The notes beneath the pieces were generated by a model, which saw nothing but the letters and a program-made list of their open reading frames with translations, did no database searches and was not told the origin of the DNA. A stretch of 13,569 nt of DNA from Cyanobacteria bacterium UBA7753 (GTDB lineage: Bacteria > Cyanobacteriota > Vampirovibrionia > Gastranaerophilales > Gastranaerophilaceae): NCBI GenBank assembly GCA_002481545.1, contig DLEF01000074.1, positions 2,593 to 16,161 of the forward strand, in the 5' to 3' direction. Every line of letters begins with the position of its first letter. Position 1 is the stretch's first letter. A program made the translations under genes and the position numbers. Below are positions 7,427 through 13,547 of this stretch, one piece after another.

Positions 7427-7457
7427 TTTACCCCCCCCCTACTACTGGTAATATAAT
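7427..7457 (+). promoter_or_regulatory. pdxJ promoter with a nine-C spacer tract
   Basis: TTTACC at 7427-7432 is a four-of-six match to a -35 box, and TATAAT at 7452-7457 is a perfect -10 box. The 19-base spacer contains most of an uninterrupted run of nine C at 7431-7439. The optimal spacer is 17, so loss of two C would give ideal spacing. Such a homopolymer can change length by slippage and thereby switch promoter strength. The leader from here to the pdxJ start is about 48 bases. Confidence 0.55.
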
Positions 7458-7511
7458 ATTTAGCGTATAAAATTAGGGTAGAACAGTTTTAGATAAATAA
7501 GGACAGAGAAA

Positions 7512-8222
7512 ATGTTATTAGGTGTAAATATTGATCATGTAGCAACATTAAGAAACGCAAGAGGCGGGGTTGAACCTGATGTATTAAGAGCCGCACAAAT
7601 TTGTATAGATAACGGCGGAGATTCAATCACAACACATTTAAGAGAAGACAGACGCCATATTAAAGACGAAGATGTTAAGAACATAAGACGTGACATCAAA
7701 ACAAAGCTTAACCTTGAAATGGCAATGACGGAAGAAATGCAGAACATAGCATTGACTGTTTTACCTGATGCGGTTTGTCTTGTTCCCGAAAAGAGACAGG
7801 AACTCACAACAGAGGGCGGACTGGATATCGCAGGACAGCTTGATAAGGGTATCAAGTTTGTAAAACCGCTTATTGATAAAGGAATAGAAGTAAGTTTATT
7901 TATTGATCCGGACGAAAAACAGATTAAAGCTGCGCATAAGACAGGTGCACAGTTTATCGAGTTGCACACGGGTACATATTCTAATGCATTCGGCTCCGAG
8001 TTTGAGGAACAGGCATTCAACGATTTGAAACATGCAACCGAGTTTGCACATTCTTTGGGTTTGCAGGTAAACGCAGGACACGGTTTGGATTATAAAAATG
8101 TTCACAGAATGCATGAGATAGAAGGTTTACACGAACTCAATATCGGGCACAGTATTATAGCAAGAGCGGTATTTGTCGGACTCCCGCAAGCCGTTAGAGA
8201 AATGAAGGAGTTAGTAAAATAA
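7512..8222 (+). CDS. pdxJ: Pyridoxine 5'-phosphate synthase
   Basis: PdxJ joins 1-deoxy-D-xylulose 5-phosphate and 3-amino-2-oxopropyl phosphate (3-amino-1-hydroxyacetone phosphate) to make pyridoxine 5'-phosphate, the last ring-forming step of the DXP-dependent vitamin B6 pathway. It is a cytoplasmic TIM barrel that forms an octamer in E. coli. The 236-aa length is normal, and family signatures appear in order: NIDHVATLRNAR, THLREDRRHI, LEMAMTEEM, LVPEKRQELTTEGGLD, LFIDPD, ELHTGTY, VNAGHGLDY, and NIGHSIIARAVFVGL near the end. The E. coli catalytic residues His45, Glu72 and His193 correspond to H42, E69 and H190. AAGGAC about eight bases before ATG 7512 fits a ribosome binding site. The stop overlaps the next start by one base, so the two genes form an operon. 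Use of PdxJ instead of PdxS/PdxT argues against a Firmicute host. Confidence 0.98.
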   Translation: MLLGVNIDHVATLRNARGGVEPDVLRAAQICIDNGGDSITTHLREDRRHIKDEDVKNIRRDIKTKLNLEMAMTEEMQNIALTVLPDAVCLVPEKRQELTTEGGLDIAGQLDKGIKFVKPLIDKGIEVSLFIDPDEKQIKAAHKTGAQFIELHTGTYSNAFGSEFEEQAFNDLKHATEFAHSLGLQVNAGHGLDYKNVHRMHEIEGLHELNIGHSIIARAVFVGLPQAVREMKELVK

Positions 8223-8572
8223 TGGCTCAAAAAAAATCTAAAGAAGAAGTCGTTGAGGAAATGCAAAAAGTCGTCGAGCAGATGAGATTAGACGATATAG
8301 CCGACAATCCTGACAGCGCAAACGAGTATTTCCAGTGTGACGCTTGCGGACAGGATGCACCGCTTGCGGGCTCTATCCAGTACGGACACTATAGACTTTG
8401 CAATGATTGTGTATTGCTTGCGGAAGTCGGGTTTGAGTTAAAACAGCTTACCGATATTCAAGAACTCATTGACAAAATGGAAGATAAGAGACTTGAGGCT
8501 GATTGCGAATTTATCAAACAAGACCAATTGAGACATGCTCAAAAAGTCTTAAACGAAGACTCTTTGAATTAA
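8222..8572 (+). CDS. Unrecognised 116-aa protein with a four-cysteine zinc-binding motif
   Basis: The ATG overlaps the pdxJ stop (TAATG), with AAGGAG upstream inside pdxJ, so it is probably made together with PdxJ. The N-terminal 30 residues are highly charged and helical. They are followed by a C39-x2-C42 ... C60-x2-C63 module (FQCDACGQ and LCNDCVLLAE), which most likely forms a small zinc knuckle. The spacing and the CNDCV-type second half resemble the zinc-binding domain of ClpX or treble-clef fingers. The C-terminal third (ELIDKMEDKRLEADCEF) is a charged helix, possibly a coiled coil. I cannot name a family. It might be a protein- or nucleic-acid-binding adaptor, and pyridoxal metabolism is suggested by context alone. 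Confidence 0.8.
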   Translation: MAQKKSKEEVVEEMQKVVEQMRLDDIADNPDSANEYFQCDACGQDAPLAGSIQYGHYRLCNDCVLLAEVGFELKQLTDIQELIDKMEDKRLEADCEFIKQDQLRHAQKVLNEDSLN

Positions 8573-8603
8573 ACAATCAATGTGAATATAAAAACGAAAT
8601 TGT

Positions 8604-8640
8604 CATTCTGAGCACATGTGTTTAAGTAAGTGCGAAGAAT
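8604..8640. repeat. REP-type palindrome, CATTCTGAG...AGAAT family
   Basis: ATTCT at 8605-8609 pairs with AGAAT at 8636-8640, and after two mismatched positions GCAC (8612-8615) pairs with GTGC (8630-8633). It starts with TGTCATT like the palindrome at 1946, but the next bases differ and the far arm differs to match. It lies 30 bases after the 116-aa gene, which has no other obvious terminator. Confidence 0.55.
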
Positions 8641-8648
8641 CTATATAA

Positions 8649-8670
8649 TTTTGTCAGGCACTGCCTGACC
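8649..8670. repeat. Palindromic repeat GTCAGGCA-C-TGCCTGAC, copy 1
   Basis: GTCAGGCA at 8653-8660 and TGCCTGAC at 8662-8669 form a perfect 8-bp palindrome around one central base. Including the TTTT before and the C after, 21 of 22 bases are identical to the last 22 bases of the window (13548-13569). The only difference is the central base, which cannot pair. Confidence 0.7.
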
Positions 8671-8683
8671 TACATTTCTTTAG

Positions 8684-8711
8684 CAAAGTAGGGTGCGGTC
8701 ACTACCGCACC
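8684..8711. repeat. Palindrome GGTGCGGT...ACCGCACC after an AGTAG leader
   Basis: GGTGCGGT at 8692-8699 pairs perfectly with ACCGCACC at 8704-8711 around a CACT loop. The 13-base lead-in AAAGTAGGGTGCG starting at 8684 recurs at 9186. It resembles GTAGGGTGCG/CGCACC palindromes that I recall from cyanobacterial and other genomes. Confidence 0.6.
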
Positions 8712-8730
8712 AACGTAATTGTGTTGTATT

Positions 8731-8752
8731 GTAGGGGAGATTTTAGTCTACC
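8731..8752. repeat. Imperfect palindrome after a TTGTAG leader
   Basis: GGGAGA at 8735-8740 pairs with TCTACC at 8747-8752 with one mismatch. The lead-in TTGTAGG is shared with the palindrome at 9241. It appears to be a third variant of the same element type. Confidence 0.35.
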
Positions 8753-8824
8753 AAATTTCTTAGTGCCTTTTAATTAACTATCCGTCTTAACTCCATCGCG
8801 GGATGATTTTCCTGTATAAACCTT

Positions 8825-8830
8825 TACAAT
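8825..8830 (+). promoter_or_regulatory. Possible -10 box of the TM1266-like gene
   Basis: TACAAT ends six bases before ATG 8837, which would place the transcription start at or next to the start codon. No Shine-Dalgarno sequence precedes the ATG, and no good -35 box is visible. The same TACAAT-N6-ATG arrangement occurs before the histidine kinase gene. Confidence 0.35.
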
Positions 8831-8836
8831 ATTGAT

Positions 8837-9079
8837 ATGACACTCATATTAGGCGTAAAAATCCCAAACAGGCTTTCGACATCACCCATATTCCAGGATA
8901 TTATCTCAAAATACGGGTGTATGATACGTACGCGCATTGGGCTGCATAACAATTGTGCGACATCATGTGCGGGGCACGGGATTATTATATTAGAGATAGT
9001 GGACGGGAGTGAGGTTGTTCCGTTGAAGAAAGCATTGCAAGCTATTGACGGAATAACGATAGATTCCATGCACCTGTAA
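8837..9079 (+). CDS. Putative iron-only hydrogenase system regulator, TM1266-like
   Basis: The 80-aa product matches the layout of the small ACT/NikR-like ferredoxin-fold family typified by Thermotoga TM1266, which is linked to [FeFe]-hydrogenase genes in many anaerobes. Strand one is MTLILGVKI. Helix one is FQDIISKYGCMI. RTRIGLHN leads into strand two, matching the family's R-x-G-hydrophobic pattern. GIIILEIVDGS is the central strand, LKKALQAIDGI the second helix, and TIDSMHL the last strand. The two Cys at 40 and 44 in the loop before strand two are unusual. No ribosome binding site precedes the ATG. The gene stands alone among repeats, with no hydrogenase or maturase gene in the window, so the biological partner is not shown. 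Regulation of hydrogenase maturation is the family label, not proven biochemistry. Confidence 0.75.
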   Translation: MTLILGVKIPNRLSTSPIFQDIISKYGCMIRTRIGLHNNCATSCAGHGIIILEIVDGSEVVPLKKALQAIDGITIDSMHL

Positions 9080-9089
9080 TAAGGAAGGT

Positions 9090-9130
9090 ACTAAGATACT
9101 AAGGCACTAAGTAAGTGCAAAGTGCAAAGT
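9090..9130. repeat. Short degenerate tandem repeats
   Basis: ACTAAG occurs three times with an 8-base period (9090, 9098, 9106). It is followed by two copies of AAGTGCA with a 7-base period (9114, 9121). The tract lies directly after the TM1266-like gene and has no coding potential that I can support. The remaining bases to about 9185 show nothing further. Confidence 0.5.
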
Positions 9131-9185
9131 TAAAAGTGTAGAGTTAATAACTTAGAACTTTCAACTTGAATAGTTTCTACCGATA

Positions 9186-9210
9186 AAAGTAGGGTGCGAT
9201 GTTTCGCTCC
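9186..9210. repeat. Second AGTAGGGTGCG palindrome
   Basis: The 13 bases AAAGTAGGGTGCG repeat those at 8684. Here GCGA (9196-9199) pairs with TCGC (9204-9207) around TGTT. After a T/T mismatch GG (9193-9194) pairs with CC (9209-9210). It is a diverged copy of the 8684 element. Confidence 0.5.
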
Positions 9211-9240
9211 AATTACGTCAATCGTAAAAGAGATTGTAGA

Positions 9241-9267
9241 TTGTAGGTTGGGCTTTTCAGCCCAACA
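9241..9267. repeat. Palindrome GTTGGGCT...AGCCCAAC after a TTGTAG leader
   Basis: GTTGGGCT at 9247-9254 pairs perfectly with AGCCCAAC at 9259-9266 around TTTC. The lead-in TTGTAGG matches that at 8729. It could act as a weak transcription stop upstream of the tRNA promoter, though no T run follows. Confidence 0.55.
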
Positions 9268-9311
9268 AAATTATTATATTTTGACATTTTCGACATAAAA
9301 ATAAAAAGTGC

Positions 9312-9343
9312 TTGCAAAAAAAGTATGGTTAGTATAGTATAAT
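9312..9343 (+). promoter_or_regulatory. Likely tRNA-Asp promoter
   Basis: TATAAT at 9338-9343 is a perfect -10 box located 46 bases before the tRNA. The best -35 candidate, TTGCAA at 9312-9317, is 20 bases upstream, which is longer than ideal. A TTGACA at 9281 is too far to pair with it. The -10 call is firmer than the -35 call. Confidence 0.45.
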
Positions 9344-9389
9344 AATACAGCCGAGAGATTGGTTGTGTTGACAACAAAATAAATGAAAT

Positions 9390-9467
9390 GGGAGCGTAGC
9401 TCAGATTGGTTAGAGCGCTTGCCTGTCACGCAAGAGGTCGCGAGTTCGATCCTCGTCGTTCCCGCCA
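9390..9467 (+). tRNA. tRNA-Asp (anticodon GTC)
   Basis: All arms fold. The acceptor GGGAGCG (9390-9396) pairs with CGTTCCC (9457-9463) with one G-T pair. The D stem is GCTC/GAGC. The anticodon stem is CTTGC/GCAAG with loop CTGTCAC, giving anticodon GTC at 9425-9427. The variable loop is AGGTC, and the T stem is GCGAG/CTCGT with loop TTCGATC. The discriminator base is G, as expected for tRNA-Asp, and the CCA end is encoded. It is a single tRNA with its own promoter and terminator. The spurious opposite-strand reading frame over it should be ignored. Confidence 0.97.
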
Positions 9468-9471
9468 TTTA

Positions 9472-9503
9472 AAAAAAGACACTTTGGAAAAAGTGTCTTT
9501 TTT
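9472..9503. terminator. Strong terminator, probably bidirectional
   Basis: A perfect 14-bp stem is formed by AAAAAAGACACTTT (9472-9485) and its complement (9490-9503) around a GGAA loop. It lies four bases after the tRNA, with a T run on one side and an A run on the other. It can end the tRNA transcript on + and the DinD-like gene, whose stop is at 9528, on -. Confidence 0.9.
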
Positions 9504-9527
9504 GTTGCTATTATTCTCAATGTCAAT

Positions 9528-10373
9528 CTAATTTTTCTTTTTTATCTGCTTAGTTTTCTTACTTTGAGGCAAAAAGTTTTGACCTGTTACAACTTTTTTG
9601 CCTGTTTGGTGTTCAAGTTTTTCTCTTGCTTCTTTTGCAATTTTGCCACCCTTCTTTGCGGAGATTTTATTCTCTGCCATGCCTGTTGCGTTTTCACTTT
9701 CGGCAATTTGTCTAGTTGAGAGTTCCGCAAGTGCCGTAAAGATTAGTTCAGCCTCACTCATATGGTCTCTGAGGTTTTGAGATTTTAAACCTTTCAGATT
9801 TTTATGTTCTTTTACGCTCAAACCGCTCCATTCCTGATGAATTATGTTTGTGAGAATTGCGTATTCTTCCCCTTTTGAAATCTCATGGTCAGCCCAATAA
9901 TCAGTCAGTTTGTTGCGAGTTTCCTGCCCTGTCATTCTTTGCTGTATCCATTTGTCTGATCTTCCGAGTTTCTTATAAGTCTCTCTTGCTCTGTCGATAG
10001 CAGTTGAAGGATCTGCCATTTCTTTGACTCTTTCCTGTCCGACCTTTGCCAACCATTGTTTTATCGGTTCAGCCTTCTTTGATGGGACAGACTGAATAAT
10101 ACGAAAAATGGTTTTTATATCTGCGACATCCGTCTTTCGCATTTTTCCGTCCCCAGCTTTCATTTTCAACTGGTGACAATTTGTCACCGTTTGCTCTGAA
10201 CCCTCATCACGCAAACGTTGCGCCAATTTGTTCCAATATTTTCTTGCCGATTGATAATCTTTCTCAATTAATATTGCGATTATATCGACAACGGAAAAGT
10301 AATATGTTTCTTTATCCTCATCATAAATATTTCTAATCTTGTGCCCTTCAAATAATTCTAAATTTTCTGCCAT
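9528..10373 (-). CDS. Bro-N domain / DinD-like protein
   Basis: The 281-aa protein begins with a Bro-N (phage antirepressor type) domain, about residues 5-115. Its pattern of a hydrophobic strand, YYFSVVDIIAIL and SARKYWNKLAQRL is typical of DNA-binding Bro-N proteins. The C-terminal part, from about 120, resembles E. coli DNA-damage-inducible protein D: FTALAELSTRQIAESENATG, GGKIAKEAREKLEHQTGKKVV and NFLP. It ends in a very basic tail. Its role is unknown. The E. coli relative is LexA-controlled, and relatives are common in phages and mobile DNA. The start is supported by AGGAG ten bases upstream and a near-perfect promoter. The gene stands alone on the - strand between tRNA-Asp and a divergent kinase gene, a setting typical of acquired single genes. 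I see no LexA box, integrase or att repeat. Confidence 0.85.
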   Translation of the reverse strand: MAENLELFEGHKIRNIYDEDKETYYFSVVDIIAILIEKDYQSARKYWNKLAQRLRDEGSEQTVTNCHQLKMKAGDGKMRKTDVADIKTIFRIIQSVPSKKAEPIKQWLAKVGQERVKEMADPSTAIDRARETYKKLGRSDKWIQQRMTGQETRNKLTDYWADHEISKGEEYAILTNIIHQEWSGLSVKEHKNLKGLKSQNLRDHMSEAELIFTALAELSTRQIAESENATGMAENKISAKKGGKIAKEAREKLEHQTGKKVVTGQNFLPQSKKTKQIKKKN

Positions 10374-10396
10374 TTTTAATAGACTCCTATTTCTTT

Positions 10397-10425
10397 ATTT
10401 TATGAAAATATACGGGTTTTGTCAA
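10397..10425 (-). promoter_or_regulatory. Near-consensus promoter of the DinD-like gene
   Basis: Read on the - strand, TTGACA (10420-10425) is a perfect -35 box, followed after exactly 17 bases by TAAAAT (10397-10402). The predicted start is just before the AGGAG ribosome binding site (10384-10388). The leader is very short and no operator palindrome is evident, so the gene may be expressed constitutively. Confidence 0.75.
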
Positions 10426-10512
10426 TGTAACTTGATAAAAATTAAAATATATATTCTTTTATTTTTGTGATTTAAAATAGGATTTTTATATTCTTTTTGC
10501 TCATAAATATTT

Positions 10513-10524
10513 AGGTGATACAAT
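10513..10524 (+). promoter_or_regulatory. Extended -10 or Shine-Dalgarno of the kinase gene
   Basis: TGATACAAT at 10516-10524 fits an extended -10 box and ends six bases before ATG 10531, which would give a leaderless mRNA. The overlapping AGGTGA (10513-10518) could instead be a Shine-Dalgarno sequence with a long 12-base spacing. The sequence alone cannot decide between the two. Confidence 0.4.
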
Positions 10525-10530
10525 ACTTGT

Positions 10531-12366
10531 ATGAGAATATTCAACAAAATGTCCGCACAAAAAAGACTTGTTATATTGGGTGCTTTTTTCAGCACTGTTC
10601 TTATTGTGCTTGTGTCGGCACTTGCGATGTTCAGTATACATAACAACCTCAACACCTGCTACAAATACTTCGGACAGGTTATCTCAAAATCACTCGCTAT
10701 TGAGAGTGTCGAGATTACGAGAGGTTTGCCGAGAAATGTTGTTGAAGATACTCTGCGCACACACGCCGTATCAATCCTTGAATCTAACGATGAGATGGCG
10801 TTTATTGAGTTTAGAGATAATAAATCAAATATCCTATATTCATCAAGAACGGATTCTCTCTGTAAAAAGCGTTTCCCTCGTCTTACAGTAACATCTCCTA
10901 TTATCAGTTTTAAGAACGGTTCACAACAGATTGTAGGCTCTGTGACTGTCGGGCTCACGGGCGGCGCGATTGACGAAGTCACTGATATGACAAGGTTGTC
11001 ATTATTGATTGTGTTTATGATTTGTTGGCTCACAATCGGGCTTATCATCATTATGAACATGTTGATTGCAACAAGAGAGTTAAAAGCTCTGTATGAAGGG
11101 GTTAAAAAACTTTCTTCGGGACAATTTGGCTATAAACTCAACATGAAAAACGCAAGTCGTGAAATCAGAGAGTTATACAAAGCTTTCAACGATATGTCCG
11201 AAAAACTCCACGCATACAACGAAAGCTCTATTGATTCTCTAATGCTTGAGAGAAACAAGTTTGAATCCATTGTCATGAGCATTGCAAACGGTGTCATAGT
11301 CTGCGACAGTACTGATACAGTTCAACTCTTAAACGAACACGCGAAAACCTTGCTTGAGGTATCCGATGATGAAATTTTAAACACTAATATTGAACAATAC
11401 TGCGATACTAACGGTATCAGCGCATTCAGAGAAAAAATAGAAGAGTTTAAAAATACTCCGCTCTCTCAAATGTCTGATAAACCTTTGGAGTTTAATATAG
11501 ATGTAGCGGAAAAAGTCTTGAAAGCGGTGATATCTCCAATGTTCCTGAATAGCGGAGATTATGTCGGATATATTATCGTTTTGATTGATGTAACCAAAGA
11601 AGTCGAGATGGACAGACTTCGTTCTCAGTTTGTCTCAAATGTTTCGCACGAACTCCGTACCCCGGTTACGGTTTTGAGAACTTATGCCGATACGCTCGTT
11701 AATATGGGCGACGAGTTTGACGAAAAAACAAAAAAAGAGTTTTTGGATATTATGAACAAAGAAATCATCAGATTGCACGATATGGTTAACGATATCCTTG
11801 ATTTCTCAAGATATGAGGCGGGCAAACTCAAGATTGAAAAGGAAATGCACGATATAGCAGAGCTTGTAAACGAATGTGTAAGCAGAGCCAAAATCCTTGC
11901 AAAAGAGAAAAATCTTCAATTTAAGGTATTTATAGAGCCTGATATGCCACAAATACCTATCAATTATGACAGCATTACACGTGCATTGATGAATTTGCTT
12001 ACAAACGCAATTAAATATTCCGACAAGGACAAAGAGATAAAAGTAAAAGCCGAACTGTATAACGGCTATATTGTAGTGTCCGTAGCGGATCAGGGTTGCG
12101 GAATATCGGAAGAAAACCAGAAGAAAGTCTTTGACAGATTTTATCGTGTTGAGACCAGTGCGCATACCGTTAAAGGTACGGGACTTGGGCTTTATCTGGT
12201 TAAAATAGCTATAGAAAAACACCATAAAGGCGAAGTATTTGTTCATTCTAAATTGGGTGAAGGTTCTCTGTTCGGGTTCAGTCTGCCGACGGCGGAAAAA
12301 CTTGCAGAGTTGGAAGATGAGTGTGTAGATAATGACAACAAAATCGCAAACAATGTCTCAAAATAA
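10531..12366 (+). CDS. Membrane sensor histidine kinase (HAMP-PAS-HisKA-HATPase)
   Basis: This 611-aa inner-membrane sensor of a two-component system has the PhoR/WalK layout. It has membrane helix one at about 13-35, an extracytoplasmic sensor region at 36-155, and helix two at about 156-179. A HAMP linker covers 180-232, a PAS domain about 243-360, and the HisKA dimerisation domain carries the phospho-accepting H373 in FVSNVSHELRTP. The ATPase domain has the N box (N488, N492), G1 (D520 in DQGCGI), the F box (FDRFYR) and G2 (GTGLGL, 549-554). All catalytic motifs are intact. The sensor ligand is unknown. No response regulator gene is in the window, so the partner is encoded elsewhere. The 3' end overlaps folC by 35 bases, indicating joint transcription. 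The start at 10531 has either a weak ribosome binding site or none. Confidence 0.95.
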   Translation: MRIFNKMSAQKRLVILGAFFSTVLIVLVSALAMFSIHNNLNTCYKYFGQVISKSLAIESVEITRGLPRNVVEDTLRTHAVSILESNDEMAFIEFRDNKSNILYSSRTDSLCKKRFPRLTVTSPIISFKNGSQQIVGSVTVGLTGGAIDEVTDMTRLSLLIVFMICWLTIGLIIIMNMLIATRELKALYEGVKKLSSGQFGYKLNMKNASREIRELYKAFNDMSEKLHAYNESSIDSLMLERNKFESIVMSIANGVIVCDSTDTVQLLNEHAKTLLEVSDDEILNTNIEQYCDTNGISAFREKIEEFKNTPLSQMSDKPLEFNIDVAEKVLKAVISPMFLNSGDYVGYIIVLIDVTKEVEMDRLRSQFVSNVSHELRTPVTVLRTYADTLVNMGDEFDEKTKKEFLDIMNKEIIRLHDMVNDILDFSRYEAGKLKIEKEMHDIAELVNECVSRAKILAKEKNLQFKVFIEPDMPQIPINYDSITRALMNLLTNAIKYSDKDKEIKVKAELYNGYIVVSVADQGCGISEENQKKVFDRFYRVETSAHTVKGTGLGLYLVKIAIEKHHKGEVFVHSKLGEGSLFGFSLPTAEKLAELEDECVDNDNKIANNVSK

Positions 12367-13537
12367 AATAAACAGCTATGAAGATGCAATAAAGGATTTA
12401 TCTTCTCAGGGAAAATTTTATATTAACCTCGGGCTTGAGAGAATATCTAAGATAATGGAACTTTTCGGCAATCCGCAGGACAGTCTTAAATGTATTCAGG
12501 TCGCGGGGACAAACGGTAAAGGCTCTGTCTGTACAATGCTTGCATCGATTTTACAGGAGGCAGGATATAAGGTCGGTTTGTACACAAGCCCTCATATTTT
12601 TGAATATACCGAGCGTATAAAGATAAACGGCGTTGACATTTCAAAGTCGGAGTTTACGGATTATTATAAAGAAATTATTGAGACTGCCGACAAAAACGAT
12701 ATCCATTTGACGGAGTTTGAAATACTCACGGCAATTATGTATAAATACTTTTATGATAAAAAAGTTGATATTGCTGTAATTGAAACAGGTTTGGGCGGGA
12801 GATTTGATGCAACGAATATTCTCAAGACAAATCTTTGTGCGATTATTACTCATATTGATTTAGACCATACAGAGAGATTAGGCGATACGAAAGATAAGAT
12901 TGCCTTTGAAAAAGCGGGGATAATCAAGCCTGATTCAACGGTAGTGACATCAGAGAGTTACGAACCTATAAAAGATAAAGCGGATGAAGTCAATGCGATG
13001 TTTGCTTTTGTCTCTCCGTTCTGCGGACAAAGATATGTTGAGGCTTTGTCGCTTAAAGGTGTTCAACAAATGGATAATTTGTCATTGGTTATTACGGCGA
13101 TAAATTATCTGTTCCCTGAAATAACGGATAATGTGATTATTGAAGGACTAAAGAAGGTTAAAAATCCGTTCAGGTTTGAATATTTTGAAGATAGAAACCT
13201 GATTGTAGACGGAGCGCATAACCCGAGCTGTTTCTCCGCTTTGGCACAAAATTTGGATATGTATTTCCCGAATGTAAAGCGCAACTATGTTTTCGGAGCC
13301 TTGAGAAACAAAGATTATAAAAAAATGCTCGGATATATTATCAACGACAGTAATTTGAATAATCTGTATTTTTATCATTTTGACAACAAAAACAGCCTTA
13401 CATATGAGGAATTAAAGGCAGTTTACCCAGACGGGATTGAATTAAAATCAAAAAATGATATTCCGTATTCCAAGGATATTTTGACCGTCATTTGCGGTTC
13501 GTTCTACATGCTGAAAGAATTAGTTGGCAAACAGTAG
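12332..13537 (+). CDS. folC: Folylpolyglutamate synthase / dihydrofolate synthase
   Basis: FolC adds glutamate to dihydropteroate and to reduced folates using ATP, making and retaining the one-carbon cofactor in the cytoplasm. It belongs to the Mur ligase superfamily. Visible signatures are the P-loop GTNGKGS at residues 59-65, LYTSPHIFEYTERIKING, IETGLGGRFDATN, HIDLDHTERLGDT with FEKAGIIKP, and the C-terminal VDGAHNP around D293. The length of 401 aa is slightly shorter than most family members (about 420-430) but all motifs are in place. The ATG at 12332 lies within the kinase gene. An alternative ATG at 12353 would shorten the overlap to 14 bases and remove seven residues of no evident importance. 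Neither has an ideal ribosome binding site, and translational coupling to the kinase gene is likely. Whether it has both activities cannot be told from sequence alone. Confidence 0.96.
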   Translation: MTTKSQTMSQNKINSYEDAIKDLSSQGKFYINLGLERISKIMELFGNPQDSLKCIQVAGTNGKGSVCTMLASILQEAGYKVGLYTSPHIFEYTERIKINGVDISKSEFTDYYKEIIETADKNDIHLTEFEILTAIMYKYFYDKKVDIAVIETGLGGRFDATNILKTNLCAIITHIDLDHTERLGDTKDKIAFEKAGIIKPDSTVVTSESYEPIKDKADEVNAMFAFVSPFCGQRYVEALSLKGVQQMDNLSLVITAINYLFPEITDNVIIEGLKKVKNPFRFEYFEDRNLIVDGAHNPSCFSALAQNLDMYFPNVKRNYVFGALRNKDYKKMLGYIINDSNLNNLYFYHFDNKNSLTYEELKAVYPDGIELKSKNDIPYSKDILTVICGSFYMLKELVGKQ

Positions 13538-13547
13538 TTTATAAATC

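Noticed and set aside
7362..7511. Riboswitch upstream of pdxJ
   Set aside because: The only clear hairpin is the terminator of the previous operon, upstream of the pdxJ promoter. The remaining 50-base leader is too short and unstructured.
9090..9130. CRISPR-like array
   Set aside because: The units are only 6-7 bases with 7-8-base periods and no spacers. This is simple tandem sequence.
9274..9468. Opposite-strand 64-aa reading frame over the tRNA
   Set aside because: It is the reverse complement of the tRNA-Asp gene, a well-known source of false small proteins. Nothing else supports it.
9390..10425. Integrated element with att sites at tRNA-Asp
   Set aside because: No second copy of the tRNA 3' end and no integrase gene are seen within the window.
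11806..12246. 146-aa reading frame on the - strand inside the kinase gene
   Set aside because: The opposite strand encodes intact kinase motifs, and the composition is typical of a reverse-frame artefact.
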